DNA of 64,000 bases, from contig WNNJ02001804.1 of assembly GCA_012934845.2 (NCBI GenBank), positions 100,927-164,926 on the forward strand, given 5' to 3'. The notes beneath the pieces are model-generated. The model saw nothing but the letters and a program-made list of their open reading frames with translations, did not search any database and had not been told where the DNA came from. Shown one piece after another: positions 41,150 through 54,350 of the stretch (position 1 is the first letter of the stretch; every line of letters begins with the position of its first letter). The position numbers were made by a program, and so were the translations under genes. This DNA comes from Pomphorhynchus laevis. Lineage: Eukaryota > Acanthocephala > Palaeacanthocephala > Echinorhynchida > Pomphorhynchidae.

Positions 41150-41390
41150 AAATGTAGATTTATATGAACAAAGGAAAATCAATGACCAAAGGATTATTTC
41201 AACGGCAACTGCCATCATCATAAGAATAGAAAATTATTACAGTTTTTAAATTTTTACAGTTGTTTTTTAATTTTCACAAAACTGTAAACATTTTCTATTC
41301 CTAATAATGACAGTTCCATTGAAATATTCCTTTGGTTTTTGATTTTCCTTTGTTCCTACAAATTAACATTTGATAAATTTTATATTGACT
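41150..41390. repeat. Imperfect fold-back
   Basis: The DNA around 41155-41265 (aacaaaggaaaatcaatgacc, agaatagaaaattattacag) recurs inverted at 41271-41385 (acattttctattcctaat, gattttcctttgttcctac). It lies beside the possible exon above, so that reading frame may be partly repeat-derived. Confidence 0.5.
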
Positions 41391-42076
41391 CTTATAATTC
41401 AACCTTTTTTACAGTTCAAAGTGTAATGTTCAGATCAATGACAATTGAAAAAGGTAAAATAACGTGTCCACGCTGCAATGTCATTTTGATTGTAAAAATC
41501 AAAATCTAATAATCAGAAAAACAATTCAATAATTTCTGTAATACAGATGACATCAATTAACTATAAAACTTTCTAATAAAGCGTTTTTATTAACTAGCAA
41601 ATATGTACTTAAGGTTTTATAAAATTTAAACAACGCAATTTAGGATATGAAGCTGCTGCATTAAAGAAGTTTTTCCATAAAGTGTAAAATATGAAAATTT
41701 TCAATTTTGAATTAAAAATCTAATTAACTTATATTTTTAAGACTAAATTACGTTTTCATTTATTATACTATAAATCATTATACTGTAAAAATAACTTTAT
41801 TTGGCTAAAATAAAAAATTGTTCTAAAAATATTATGATTGTAATCTGTAATTATAATTTTAGCTTTTTATATACATAAACCGTGTATAGTGGAATTCGCT
41901 TTAAACAATTTTTATCAAATGGAATTTCTCTTAATTAAAAAATATAATTTACGTTTTAGATAAATAAACGTGGACGTAATTGTTGTACGATTTCGGCTAC
42001 CATCATTTCAGTAATGATGACTTTTGTAAATCATCATTACTTTCAGATTCTGGCTATATCGGTATCTACATTCGTT
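41391..42076. other. AT-rich interval
   Basis: Nothing recognisable is seen apart from AT-rich DNA. Confidence 0.4.
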
Positions 42077-42650
42077 AAATATAACACATTCGAGCTTGAA
42101 TTAGGGTTATTAAGTTGTAATTTAATTTAAAAATAGAATAGAATTATTAAATTAAGCTGCTAATTTTCTGTATCGCCTATTAGTTTTCGATTTTTACGGT
42201 TTAATCCAAATTTTTTTTATTTTGGAAAACACTATTAAATCAAATCATATAACTGAGACTATGTATTTTATACTACAGATAAATAAAAATACTGGTAATT
42301 ACTGGTAATTTAGGTAAAATTAGGTAATTTTACCTAAATTGCTAACAGAAGTAGATTTGCTAAATTGATTACCTAAATTGCTATCATGGAAGTACACGAA
42401 GTTTTTCTCTCGAGATAAAGTTTTTCTTTCGGCTTCTTCACTCGAATATAACACATTCGAGCTTGAATTAGGGTTATTAAGTTGTAATTTAATTTAAAAA
42501 TAGAATAGAATTATTAAATTAAGCTGCTAATTTTCTGTATCGCCTATTAGTTTTCGATTTTTACGGTTTAATCCAAATTTTTTTATTTTGGAAAACACTA
42601 TTAAATCAAATCATATAACTGAGACTATGTATTTTATACTACAGATAAAT
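42077..42650 (+). repeat. Direct repeat copies 2 and 3
   Basis: 42077-42350 repeats 38466-38745. Then 42385-42650 repeats the 38400-38660 interval again, starting catggaagtacacgaag. Exon 2 of Gbeta lies between copy 1 and these, so unequal recombination between the repeats would delete the exon. Confidence 0.8.
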
Positions 42651-42871
42651 AAAAATAAAGATAAATAATAAATAATTATATAAGATTTTATACAATTTAT
42701 ATTTATATCATATAAAATATATAAATATTATATAAATAATTATAATTATAAATATATCATAATATGTATAATTAATGTAATAAAACCAGAAATGTAAAGC
42801 AGGTATCATTTTTAGCCGGTAAAACCTCAGCAATAATAACCTCAAAAATACGATTATTCGAATACGAATAA

Positions 42872-42900
42872 TTCACTCCATGCGTAGCGCGTGGAGTGAA
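42872..42900. repeat. 9-bp hairpin at the left edge of the P2 copy
   Basis: ttcactcca and tggagtgaa flank tgcgtagcgcg. The element of unusually high GC lies just before the P2 coding region. Confidence 0.6.
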
Positions 42901-42921
42901 GGTGGTAGATCTTTATAGATC

Positions 42922-44460
42922 TTGTTCCAGCCTGCAACCGCCTTATTATGGGTACATATATGTACCCATAATCTAGAATTAATTGAAAATTGTGAATTAA
43001 GAAAGCTGCTATCAAAAGGGTATAAATATAGATTAAATAACAACAACGACAAAAATAAAATTTACAATTCGTTATATAATAACTTAAATGATTACTTTAG
43101 TAAGCTGATTAATAGTGAAAGCTCGAATATATCTAAGATAAAAATTTGGAAAGATTATATATTTGATAAAATTAAAAATAAAATGAAAATAACAAACAAT
43201 TATAAAAGAAAAGATAAAATTAATAAAGATATGTATAAAGAACTTACTAAATTAAAGGATAACTATATAATAACAACTATTGATAAAGCTAATAATAACT
43301 TTGTCTTCATATGCAAAAAGCTTTATTATGATATACTAGTGAAAGAGGTTAATTCTAATGATTTAAATGTAAATCCAACATATGAACGTAGTGAGTTGAG
43401 TTTAGAAACAATTATTACATGTCACTGTTCGATTATGGATAAAAAGGGTATAAAGTTGAATCAGATAATACAACTATACCTATATTATATTGGAATCCAA
43501 AAAAAAACATAAAAACCAATAAAATCTAGGTTCATATGTAGTGCGTTAAAATGTACATTAAAACCACTTTCTGTCTATATGAATAAAATACTTAAAGTAA
43601 TTAAAGCACACTTTAAAAAAGTATTGCAAGGTAATCGAAATTAATACTGGTATAAAACACTATTTCAGTATTAATTCTACAAAAGAATTTTTAGAACAGA
43701 CAAAAGGAATAAATTTTCAAAATATAAATACATACGATTTTAGTACGCTTTATACAAATCTAGATTTAGTAGATATTAAAGAAGCGTTAGTAAAATTAAT
43801 TAATCTTATATTCGGAAAAAGATATACATATATATGTTATAATAATTATAACGCCTATCTAACAAAAATTAAACCATCAAGTAAATATAAATATATGGAT
43901 AACATTGAATTAATAGAATCCTTAAATATTTTGATAAATCAAAATTATTTAAAAGTAGGGACATCTATATTTAGACAAGTAAAAGGTGTTCCAATGGGTG
44001 GTAATAGTAGCCCAATTATAGCTGACTTGTTTTTAAGCTTTATAGAATATGAATTTGTTCATAACTGTGTAAAAACTAAATCTAAACAATATAAATATAT
44101 GAAATATATGTTTCGATACATTGATGATATATGTGTATTTAATTCTAATAATTTTTATTCAATTAGTGAGCACATTTATCCAGAAAGCCTTATTCTTAAC
44201 AAAACCAATATTAATGATAAAGAAGGTGTATATCTAGATATGAACATTAAATTAACATTAACTAAAACTACTATTAATTTATATCGTAAAGATGACATAT
44301 TTAAATTTACAAGAAACATATTTTTGCATGAGCATTCATGCATACCATATAATATAAAATATAATACATTAAATAATGAAATTTTAAGAATTGCAACAAC
44401 ATGTAATGATATTGGCTTTCTTCAAAATCATTTAAATAATTTAATAGATGCATAATTTAA
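42922..44460 (+). mobile_element. P2 (Penelope-like) element, longest copy in the window
   Basis: The first frame (42922-43512) has CTHNLELIENCELRKLLSKG and a helical Lys/Asn-rich region with TIDKANNNFVFICKKLYYD, like the ADK/ATNNV block of PLE-type proteins. After stops, YDFSTLYTNLDL (near 43740) opens RT. The frame 43895-44455 (186 codons) holds FRQVKGVPMGGNSSPIIADL, RYIDDICVFN, YLDMNIKL and LYRKDDIFKFT. Catalytic YIDD is near 44120. No GIY-YIG domain is seen. Relative to the 15.3 kb copy it lacks the last ~45 residues (…KLLSGKFLW). Extremely AT-rich codon use. Dead by several stops and frame changes. PLE affiliation is inferred from the domain text and the hammerhead-like repeat. Confidence 0.7.
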
Positions 44461-44584
44461 ACTAGGTTTGTAAAAATCCTAAAAATTTTGATATTTTGAT
44501 ATTTTTGATATTTTTGAGGTCATTTGATACAGAGGTCATGTTAACGGCAAAACAAATTCAATAAGAGTATAATAACTTGTCAGT

Positions 44585-45240
44585 AGAACAAATCAAATAA
44601 CTGATTATACGTATTATATACGATATATAAATAAAAATAAAGATAAATAATAAATTATTATATAAGATTTTATACAATTTATATTTATATCAAGTTAAAA
44701 TTTAAAAATTGAGATTTAAAATAAAAGTCAATATTAATGAATTGACTAATAAATAACAGACGATGCATTAGTCATGTACCACAAACACATAAATAAATTC
44801 AGCTAATTACATATTTAATATCATTATAAAATGATATTAAAATGCATTACGATCCCACCATTATAAACTGCCGGGAAGTGCAAGTATTTTAAATATTAAA
44901 ATATAAATTTATATACAACGAGTGTATTCCCCACAATGAGTGGGGAATTGTTAAATACGTCAAAAAACATTTGCACAAAAGTTGATGAATCAGATTAGAT
45001 AACTGACTCTACGTGTTTTATACGATATATAAATAAAAATAACGATAAATAATAAATTATTATATAAGATTTTATACAATTTATATTTATATCAAGTTAA
45101 AATTTAAAAATTGAGATTTAAAATAAAAGTCAATATTAATGAATTGACTAATAAATAACAGACGATGCATTAGTCATGTACCACAAACACATAAATAAAT
45201 TCAGCTAATTACATATTTAATATCATTATAAAATATAAAT
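44585..45240 (+). repeat. 401-bp tandem repeat downstream of P2
   Basis: 44585-44830 and 44990-45235 are near-identical direct copies: (a/g)ataactga..ctacgt, then gattttatacaatttatatt, tgaattgactaataaataac, agacgatgcattagtcatgt. Period about 401 bp. This looks like the P2 equivalent of PLE pseudo-LTRs. Between them is a 9-bp hairpin (attccccac/gtggggaat, 44926-44948). Confidence 0.75.
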
Positions 45241-47929
45241 AAATTAATAAAAATAGTAATGCTAAATAAATAAATCAAAATTTAATAATTAGATAATAAA
45301 TATTTATAAATAATTGTTAAGATTTTATATAACTTAAATCAGGTTAAAATTAAAAATTTAAATTTAAAATAAAAATCAATTTGTATGAATTGACTAATAA
45401 ATAACAGACGATTTAGCATAGTGAGGATTAGACTTCATCTGGAGGAACTGCTATATTATCAGGTTTCAACCACTATTACTCGACCAAACATATCAGCTGG
45501 TATGTTTGATATAAATATAAATATCTATAATTAATAGTTATAAATAATTAATAATTGTTATAAGATTTTATATAATTTATATCAAGTTAAAATTGATATT
45601 TAAAATAAAAGTCATTTTTTTCATTGACTCTACGTGTTTTATACGATATATAAATAAAAATAAAGATAAATAATAAATTATTATATAAGATTTTATACAA
45701 TTTATTTTTATATCAAGTTAAAATTTTTAAATTTAAAATTTAAATGCAATTTTTAAATTTCCAAAATATATAAGAAATGTCTTTCATTAAACCCAATGAT
45801 CAATATTACAGACGAGTCGAATAATCGTCAGCCTACATTTAAAGATTAAATGTAATCCGCACAAAAATGTGGATATTTTAAACCAAAGTAAATTACATGT
45901 GGAAAATGTAATTTTATTCAGTGCTGAACACCATTGGATATCAAATGTACTTCGTCGGTTGCTTTTGAAAAGGGTGTGTAACTTTGATAACACACATAAG
46001 CTTAATACGAACACCGAAGCAATTACTTGCAAGACGGATATTAAAACAAGAACATGGTGTCGTCGTTTAAAATATATTAGGTGCTGCTATGTCCCATTAC
46101 ATGACATTTTATGAGATAAATTAAAACTTCAAACAAAATCAGATTTTAAAATTAATCGCGCGCCAAATTAAATAAGAATTTATATCGAAATTATAATATA
46201 ATCATAATTATATAATAATATCAAAAAATAATAACATACAGTTCCTTTGCACTTTATTTCTTATTCACATTCATCGTATATTATTTATTAGTCAATTTAG
46301 ACATCCTTGCTGGTATTCGGGATAGCGTGTATAATTAAAATATTTAAATATTTTAAAAGATTATTAGCAATTTATAGACAATAAGAAATTGTAGACAATA
46401 TTTATAAATAAAATTTAAAGACAATTTAAATTGTTGTTGATCTAAATGATTCATTATTATCATCAAATGGTTTTTTTAAATTCTTTTTTTTATATTTTAT
46501 ATTTTAAAAATACACAACAAATCAGATTAAATTATTTGTAAATTAAAAATTAATAAAATTAATAAATGATAAAATTAATATAAAGTTAAATAAATGTCAA
46601 GTTAAATGTCAATAAATATCAAGTTAACATTTAAGATTTAAAATAAAAATCAATGTTTATAAAATGACTAATAAATAATATACGGGGTATATGAATAAGA
46701 AATAGAGGTCATCATCAAAATGATGACCTCTATTCTATGCTTTATAAACTCTAAAAGATCATCAGATAGGATGTTTTAATAAAAATGAAGAGAACTATTG
46801 CATTTGAGATTTTCAGAGCACGATCATTCTGCCTACATGCACCTTCTTGAAGTGACCTCTCAATTATTTTTTATTAATTGCCCTATAATATTGAATTACT
46901 TAATATTAATAATATAATCATATCATTTATCTATGCATTGATTCCTATATATTTATTAAATATATGAATGGAGTGATGTTTTATAATATATGATATATTT
47001 ATAATATATATATCCAATTATAGAAAAATGAAGTGATTTTAAATAATATGATTTAGAATAAAATAAATGAAATGTATGATACGGAAGCCAGAGATTTGGT
47101 CTTGAATATAAATAAATTAATTATCAGGTATTATTTAAACTTAATTGATGCTACGATATATTTAAATTTTGCTGCTTTAAGAAAATACAGAACATAATGT
47201 CTTTATTATGCGAACACTAACATTAAGAGTTAAGTATAGACAAAAGATAAATATTCAAATACACTTAAATATTCTTGAATATCAAGTTATTATCAAGTTA
47301 ATCAAATTATATAAATAAGCTATTATGATATAAATCAGCTATAAAGAATATTTAGTAGTTTCGTTTCAATTTAAATTTTATTTTGATGATGCAAAATGCA
47401 TGTTTACTGTGTATTTAAACCAGATGTTTTGTTGCGTTAAAACGCACAGAAATTCAAAGGCACATCAACTCCTTCTATATACCTTTGATATTTAACACTC
47501 AGCAAGCTGCATTTATTAGTAATTTAAAAAGAACATTTTATTGGTAAAATAAAAATGTGTATGCATTATAATATAGTGGTCGTTCCGATCAAATGATCAC
47601 TTGCAGGTACATTTCTTTATCACATAAATAATGTTTTTTTTTAATTTAGAATTTTTGAAAAGGATCAACAAACACTATTTATAAACTGTTGGCAAGCTGT
47701 TGCTAGCGAAAAATGTCAAAAGAAACAATGTACAATTTGTTCACCACACAATTTAATCGGCAAGTTGTAATAATAATGATTTTCTTAACAAAAATAAATA
47801 GAATTAAAACAAAAAATAGAAAAGAAAAGCCGTCAGAAAACATCGTCTTCCGGACAAACTTGTCCACTTCTTCCATCATTTTCATGGCATCAGGTCAAGT
47901 GGGATCTGAGCCCTACAACCAATCCAACA
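45241..47929. other. AT-rich stretch with three more P2 terminal repeats, no gene
   Basis: 45385-45520 is a diverged P2 terminus (aactgctatattatcagg). 45620-45720 is a terminal start. 46282-46298 (inverted) and 46659-46740 are further ends; the last contains a perfect hairpin aatagaggtcatcat/atgatgacctctatt at about 46703-46737, as if the pseudoknot core had been deleted. The two overlapping ~80-codon frames at 45787-46114 on opposite strands have no recognisable family. From 47640 the DNA becomes less AT-rich as the LINE begins. Confidence 0.45.
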
Positions 47930-50900
47930 CACCACCCTTCGACTGAACCATCCGGGGTCTTTCACCCATCCCCCCCCGAATAGTCCAATCAAGGCGGACT
48001 ATGCTGGGTAAGCGATAGATGGAAAGCTTAAGAAACAGCATTTGCTCAGGGGGACGTCCTCTTGAGAAGAAGACGAATCCCGAGATAGCCCAAGTGCTTC
48101 AGAGGCGCACCTGAGTTTTCCCTTTCATGACATATGCTGGGCCTGTTTCAGAGCCCGTCTAGCTCTCTTCAAGATACGTTTAAGTAAAATACCCTATCGA
48201 CTCGTGAAGACAGGGAGTGGTTGATTAGTCAAAATGGAGGAGAGGGCAGAGTGCTAATCTCTTGAGCTTTTGCTTTGTTGCAGGGGCGTAATGAAATACA
48301 ACCACCTGCGATTTGGCGGAGTTTCAAATAAGATTGGACTTGGGTAACTGGTCTCTTAATCTTAAAAAGAAACAGCTGATGTCCGAGACTACGTCTTTGC
48401 ACCTGCGTCCAGAGAACAGGGATGTGGTATTATCAGCGTATACCACTAGACGTTGTTCACGTTTAAATATTTTGAAGGGTTCAATGGAGGCAGCAAGAAA
48501 AAAGATAGGACAAAGAGCGAAGCCTTGGTGAACACCCGTAATAGGGTAGAACTGACGCGCATCAGGGTCATCTTTATAGAAGAATCGCTTGGTGTCCAAC
48601 AGAATCTCCATCTTGTTAACAATTCTAGCAGGCAAACATGAAGGACCTGAGAGAAGAGATAACAAAGGGAATTGAGATGCGGTCAAATGCAGCAGAGACG
48701 TCAAGGAAAACAGCCACAGCAAGTGGATGACTATTTTCCTGACAGAACTTATGCACCTCACCTACTGCTTAATGGACCGAGCGACCTTTGACGAACTCAT
48801 TAAAACTCAGTGGGATTACATTTTGCCTACTCAGATGATCGCGGCTTCTACGCGAAAGCGCTTTTCGTATATCGATACGAGGTAATTTTCAATCGATATG
48901 GACCACAGGTCTTTAGGACATAATACCGGATTTTTCATAAGTAGAAATATACGTATACTGATGTTGATGCCGGCCACGTCGGATGGGGCGGCTAATAGCA
49001 TTGTGACGGCAACTTCTCTTCTTTGTTCGGCTGTCAAAAGCTGACAAGCACGAGAAGAGAGTGGAGCGACGGATTTTTAGGTGCCCGGAAGAGGCTTCTA
49101 AAAGTTAAGGATATCTGGGACAGATATATCTCTAATCCTAAAGTACCCCACGGCGGGATTGGTTGAGGTGATTGAGTGGCTCCATAATTATGTAGGGATA
49201 GTGATTCCTCTAAAAATTTATCAAGGCTTATTCTACCAATCCAGCCTAATGCTCTATCCTTTCAACAAACAAACTTCTTTTTCTTGAATATCTTCCAAAA
49301 GGAAGACTGAGCTGAATTAAGGGAAGCAATGTTTGCCCTATATCTAGTGCTCCAATCTATCCCAATGCTATATCTAGTGCTCCAACATTATTTCGAGAGA
49401 ACTTGTCTGGCAGAAGCAGATAGGTTGGGAAGACTGAGCATATACGCTAAGGTCTTGAGTTTTGTCGGAGTGGGACTGTAAATGCGACCTCTATAGGTAG
49501 TTGAAAGTATCGCGGAAGCTTGCAAAGAGAGGTAAAAATTAAATTCGGTCAGACTCTCATTACCAATTCGTGGGAAGCGTTGGATTGCTGCCTGAAAGAA
49601 GGGCACTCTGATAGGATCAAAGTAGAATCTCCTTCTAAGCAGCATATCCTCCTCTATCCGTCAACCAATCAGATCATGAGAAATGGACAGATGTTGTCGC
49701 GACTGCTCTGTACAGTGGGGTTTAAACAACCACCTATCATAGAGCAGTAATAAGTCGAAGAGTGAATTCGTTGATGTGCAATGAAAGGTTGGGGGACGGT
49801 GGTTTGTGAATAAGATAACCGTTCCTGGCTCTGCGGAGTTGTGAATTAATCCAACGACCAGTTCTGTCGTTGAAGTCACCAAATACAATGTCATAGCCGC
49901 TATCAATAATCCTATCCAGGAGGTCACGGTTCTTGTGAATCTCATCTGGACGGATGTAGACATTGGTTAGACTGAGGCGTTTACGGTTCTTACAGAGTGA
50001 AACTACTAAAGAAGAAAGGGCTAGACGAGAATAGTTAAGTAGAAGGAACGATCTTAAGGAAAATTTAACTAGGGTTAAAAGACCTTGAGATGAAGATGAG
50101 TGAGGGGGTTAACTACGGAGTATAGTGGGAAAAATGTGCTTAGAGATGAATCGAGTAATGTCCTGAGGGAGGCGAATAGAACGCGTCTTCTGACGGACTA
50201 TAACATCTGTATATCTATCAGATAAAAGTTTAAGGGCAGAAGTTCTTCCCGAATTCCACTGAAGGATATTCAGTGAAAAAAACTCACGAGTACTCTGCAT
50301 TGCATTGTGTTAGCTTAGCTGGGTGGGATTGCCTCATCCCTAGACAGAGCTAGAGTCGGAAAGGTTGCCCTTCCCGTCATCAACTCTGTTCTGGGCGGGC
50401 ACTTGCCCACGTGGAGTGTCTTCATTTCCCTTTGTGGCCTTGAAATCTTTTTCCCTTAGGAGTTTGCCAATTATATGGAAGGGGGTACGGCGTGAGCCGA
50501 GGCCTCCTCTTTTTAGTTTCAGCCAGGACTTGCTGTCGAGGAATCTCAGGAGAGGAATACATTACCGAAAGTAGATTGGCGACCAAACTCTCCATCTGCT
50601 TAAGACTGTATTGTTTGCTAGCATCGATGATTATGAGAAGATATTTGTCCGGCATCCTGGAGACTTATGCAGAAAAACTTGATTCGTCTCTTTTCATTTT
50701 AACCGGAGAGGAAAATTTGTTACGATATTGTTTAAAGAAGGAACATTTAGGGGACAATGCAAGATGGTCCCCTCCACAGTTGGAACACAAGGAGGTGCAA
50801 CGCACTTATCCCTGCCGACTAAGCTTTGACATATTTAAAGGCTGTAGACATCACGACTTGTTACTGGAGCAGCTGGATCCCCAATGTCTCCATTTATGGC

Positions 50901-51060
50901 ATATATTGCAATGGGGGAAGGTAAGATCCTCGGCGTTTAGCAAATAATTTGCGTTCTAGCAAATCAACAAAAGGAAAAGAGGTAAGTGGTGTTTTCTTCT
51001 CTCCTCTTTTCGATTCCAGTGTGGAGAGGGAACTTTCCCCAGTACCGAAGTTAACGAACT
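47930..51060 (-). mobile_element. I/Jockey-like LINE, minus-strand copy
   Basis: Reading right to left: ORF1 zinc knuckles at about 50920-50740 (CNICHKWRHWGSSC, CSNCGGDHLALSPKC), more ORF1 to 50420, then ORF2 starting at MQSTREFFSLNILQWNSG (50300), an APE endonuclease start with RSIRLPQDI. RT lies around 48761-48324: LPARIVNKMEILL, FYKDDPDARQFYPITGVHQG and VVYADNTTSLFSGRR. The YADD box is YADN here. The C-terminal part (ILKRARRALKQAQHMS) ends near 47930. Many frame changes and stops. Composition is more GC-rich than the surroundings. Confidence 0.8.
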
Positions 51061-51069
51061 TGGTTTGCA

Positions 51070-54000
51070 TTAAACTTTTGGTAATAATAGAGATAGACAA
51101 AACTTATTTAGCGTATTTCTCAGAAGCTTTGCTGATCAATATAAAAATAATTTTGTTAAATTCCATTAGATATTATGAAACTGAGAAAAAATTTAATTTC
51201 GTTCAGCACCTCGGAGCTAGCAAATACATATATTTATTAAATCAAAATATACTGGCTCGGATCAAGCCGATTCAAGCGACACTAAAAGTGACTAATATTT
51301 CTACCTTCCTTTCAGAGGCTGACATTTTGGCACAGGAGAGAGAATTCCATGTAACTAACGTTAAATTTATTAATGGAAAGAATAGTTTTCCGATTCATGT
51401 GGCTTTCTGCCAAGTGCCAATTGACGAGGCCTTGCGGCTAGCGAATTCACCATGCCATCCTATATGGGGAACAATCTACGATTTACACTTATTGAATCTG
51501 ACTCGCTAACGTACCCCACTGTAACAATTGTCATCGATGGGGGCATTGGGCGGCTGGGTGTAGTCTATTCCGTAAATGTGGGGTCTGTGATAAGATATAT
51601 GAACACCCAGGTAATTGTGATAAGAATCCTGTCTGTACGAATTGTGAAGGTGATCATCATGCTTGGTCAAGGAAGTGCATAGCTAATGAGTGCTATCAGA
51701 AAAACATCATTGTACGGTAGAGAAACCGACAAGATTTGTAAGAGGCATGTAGCTTCACCAAGACGAGATACAGAATGTCAAACGCTGATATTATGAAGTT
51801 AATAGAAACCAAACACAAAGCCTCGATGATTCAGTTGGAGAATATGATTTAAAGTTTAATGGCAAAATTAATTGGGTCATTAACTCCGTCCGTATATGCC
51901 AAGACCTCAAGAAAGAAAATACTCAAATCGAAAACAGAACCGGCTCAATGCAGAGCCTTCCTTCTCTAAAGTTAGCTAAGAAGGATATAATATGGGCAGT
52001 AGTGGCAGCGGCCTCAACGGAAGATGAACATATTACTCGTGGGCAAGCGACTCCAACTGTTGGAGCTGGATGCGAGAAGAACGACCTTTCCGCTCCTGAC
52101 TCCAATTAGGCGGATGGCGTCCGACTCCGGTAACACTAACGCAATGAGAAGTACCCAAGAGCCTCTTTCAATGGGAAGCACCTCCTTTTCACGAGGAGGT
52201 GCTTCTGCACTTAAGTTTATATTTTTCTATTTCAGACTCAGGTCTTCGTTGCGAGCCCACCTCATCCTGATCTAACTGTGGGGGGGATCAATCCTGCTTG
52301 GAGCAGGAAATGTGGCAAGTTCAAGGAGTACCGTGTTAAATTCGTCAATCCACATCCTATGCTAAAGCCTGCTTCTTCCTCTTACTTTTGTTCGGTTGCT
52401 TCCCTCGTATGGTGAATGCTGATTTATTGCGGGTGATGGATGCAAAAATTGAAGTTGTCCATAAGATGGAGACATTTGTTTTATCAGACTTCCAACAAAA
52501 GGGGGTTCGGCCCATGTGGTCCCCCAATCAAGATTGGAAAAATGGTTAAGAAGCACTACCGGGGAAATGAAGTGAATATTGCCCTGGAGCAAGTACATAC
52601 CCCAGGTAAGGCTAGTGGCGGGAAGGGAAACCATCCTGCCCTAGCTCTGCCTAGATAGGCAATCCCCATCCAACTAATCCATCACAATGCAGAGTACTCG
52701 TCAGCCTTTTACACTGAATATCCTTCAGTAGAATTCGAGAGGTGCTTCTGCCCTTAGATTTCTATCCGCAAGAGATGCAGATGTTATAGTCCTTCAGGAG
52801 ACGCGGTCTATCCGTCTCCCCCAGGACATTACTTGATTTATCCCAAAGCATATAATCATCACACACTTTACTCTGTACATAAACCCTACACCCTAATCTT
52901 CTTCTTAGGGTCTTCTAACCTTAGTTAAATGATCCTTAAGGTCCTTCCTCTTATTAAACTACTCAGGCCCAGCCCTTTCTTGCTTAGTTAAATCACTAGA
53001 TATAACTAAACAAGAAAATCGGTTTAAAACTAGTTTAATATCCCAAAGATCTGCCGCCCATTTTGATTCAAAATTTCCTCATATCCATCCACGAAAAAGC
53101 GCTTGTTCGTAGAATCCGCGACCATTTAAGTAGGTGTAACTTAATCCAACAGGGTGTTCATGGGTTTGTCAATGAGCGCTCGGTCCATTCAGCAATTGAT
53201 GAGGTGCACCAGTTTTGTCAGGATTCCAGTCATCAGCTGGCTGTGGCTGTTTTTCTTGACTTTTTGTATGTATTTGACCGCATCTCCATTCCATTCGTTA
53301 TCTCATCTCTCAACTCCCTCGGGCTGCCTGCGAGAATTGTTAACAAAACGTAGAAATTGCTATACACCAAGCGGTTCTACTATGAAGATAACCCTGAATC
53401 ACGTCAGTTCTACCATATTACAGATGTGTCTCAATATTTCCCACTTTCACTCATTTTATATCTTGCTGCCTCTATTGTTCTCTTCAGAGCTTTTAAAGGT
53501 GATCATCATCTCGTGGTGTACGCCTATGACACCACATCCCTGTTTTCTGGACGCAGGTGCAAAGATGTAGTCTCGGACATCATCCGTTTCTTTTTAAGAT
53601 TAAAAGACCAGCGTACCACTTCCAATCTTATTTTAAACTCCGAAAAATCGCAGGTGGTAGTCTTTCATGGCGCCCCTGCCACTAAAAGGAAACTTAAGAG
53701 ACTAGCACTCTCTGCACTCTCCTCCATTTTGCAGCCTCAGTCACTCCCCATCTTTACGAGTTTAGTAAAATATCTATGGTTCAGCGTTACGGTGAATTGG
53801 TCGGCGAAATCTGACCTGGATATACGTAAACGTATCCTGAAGAGAGCTATGTGGGCTCTGAAACGGGCTTAGCATATGTCATTGCATGGGAAAACCCAAG
53901 TACGTCTCTGGGGGTAGTTGGGCTATCTCGCGATTAGTCTTCTTCCACACTAATCAATGAATTTCACATACTCTTAGGATCGGCTGAACCATGTTCAATT

Positions 54001-54240
54001 AATGTTCACATGGAACCCTTCTCCACTTCAGTCTTCAAAGTTCTCATTTGAATACTCGCTACTGCCACTAAGATCTGCACAAGCGCCAGCTTCACGGGAG
54101 CTTACACTCCACGCTTCAATGCTAACGTCTTCGCCCTCCTACACGTTGATCACTTTTCAATTCTGAATAGACCAGACACAATATCAACGGTTAAGCATAG
54201 GTTCATGTCTACAGCGCCATCCATTTTCAGGGCTAGTTGA

Positions 54241-54272
<32 letters not shown>

Positions 54273-54350
54273 AGATGCCAGCTTCCATGGCCACCGTCCT
54301 GCTGTCAATATCAACCAACACCATTTTATGGACATCTCATGAGAAACGTA
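51070..54350 (+). mobile_element. I/Jockey-like LINE, plus-strand copy
   Basis: ORF1 starts near 51080 (LLNSIRYYETEKKFNF). After a frameshift near 51510 it continues into zinc knuckles (CHRWGHWAAGC, CGVCDKIYEHPGNC, CTNCEGDHHAWSRKC) at 51520-51690, and ends near 52650. ORF2 starts at 52688 (MQSTRQPFTLNILQ) but most of the endonuclease is deleted: within ~350 bp the RT begins (53063; IHEKALVRRIRDHLSRCNLI). RT: VHGFVNERSVHSAIDEV, FLDFLYVFDRISIPF, LPARIVNKT, and YAYDTTSLFSGRR, where YADD has become YAYD. The C-terminal part includes LKRLALSALSSIL and ends around 54350. Dead. It lies head to head with the minus copy. Confidence 0.8.

Noticed and set aside
45787-46114. Pair of ~80-codon frames on opposite strands
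   Set aside because: Mutual shadows in AT-rich DNA without any recognisable motif.
50365-51509. Plus-strand frame 50492-50947 as a host gene
   Set aside because: It is antisense to LINE ORF1 and ORF2 text; the minus strand carries the recognisable zinc knuckles.
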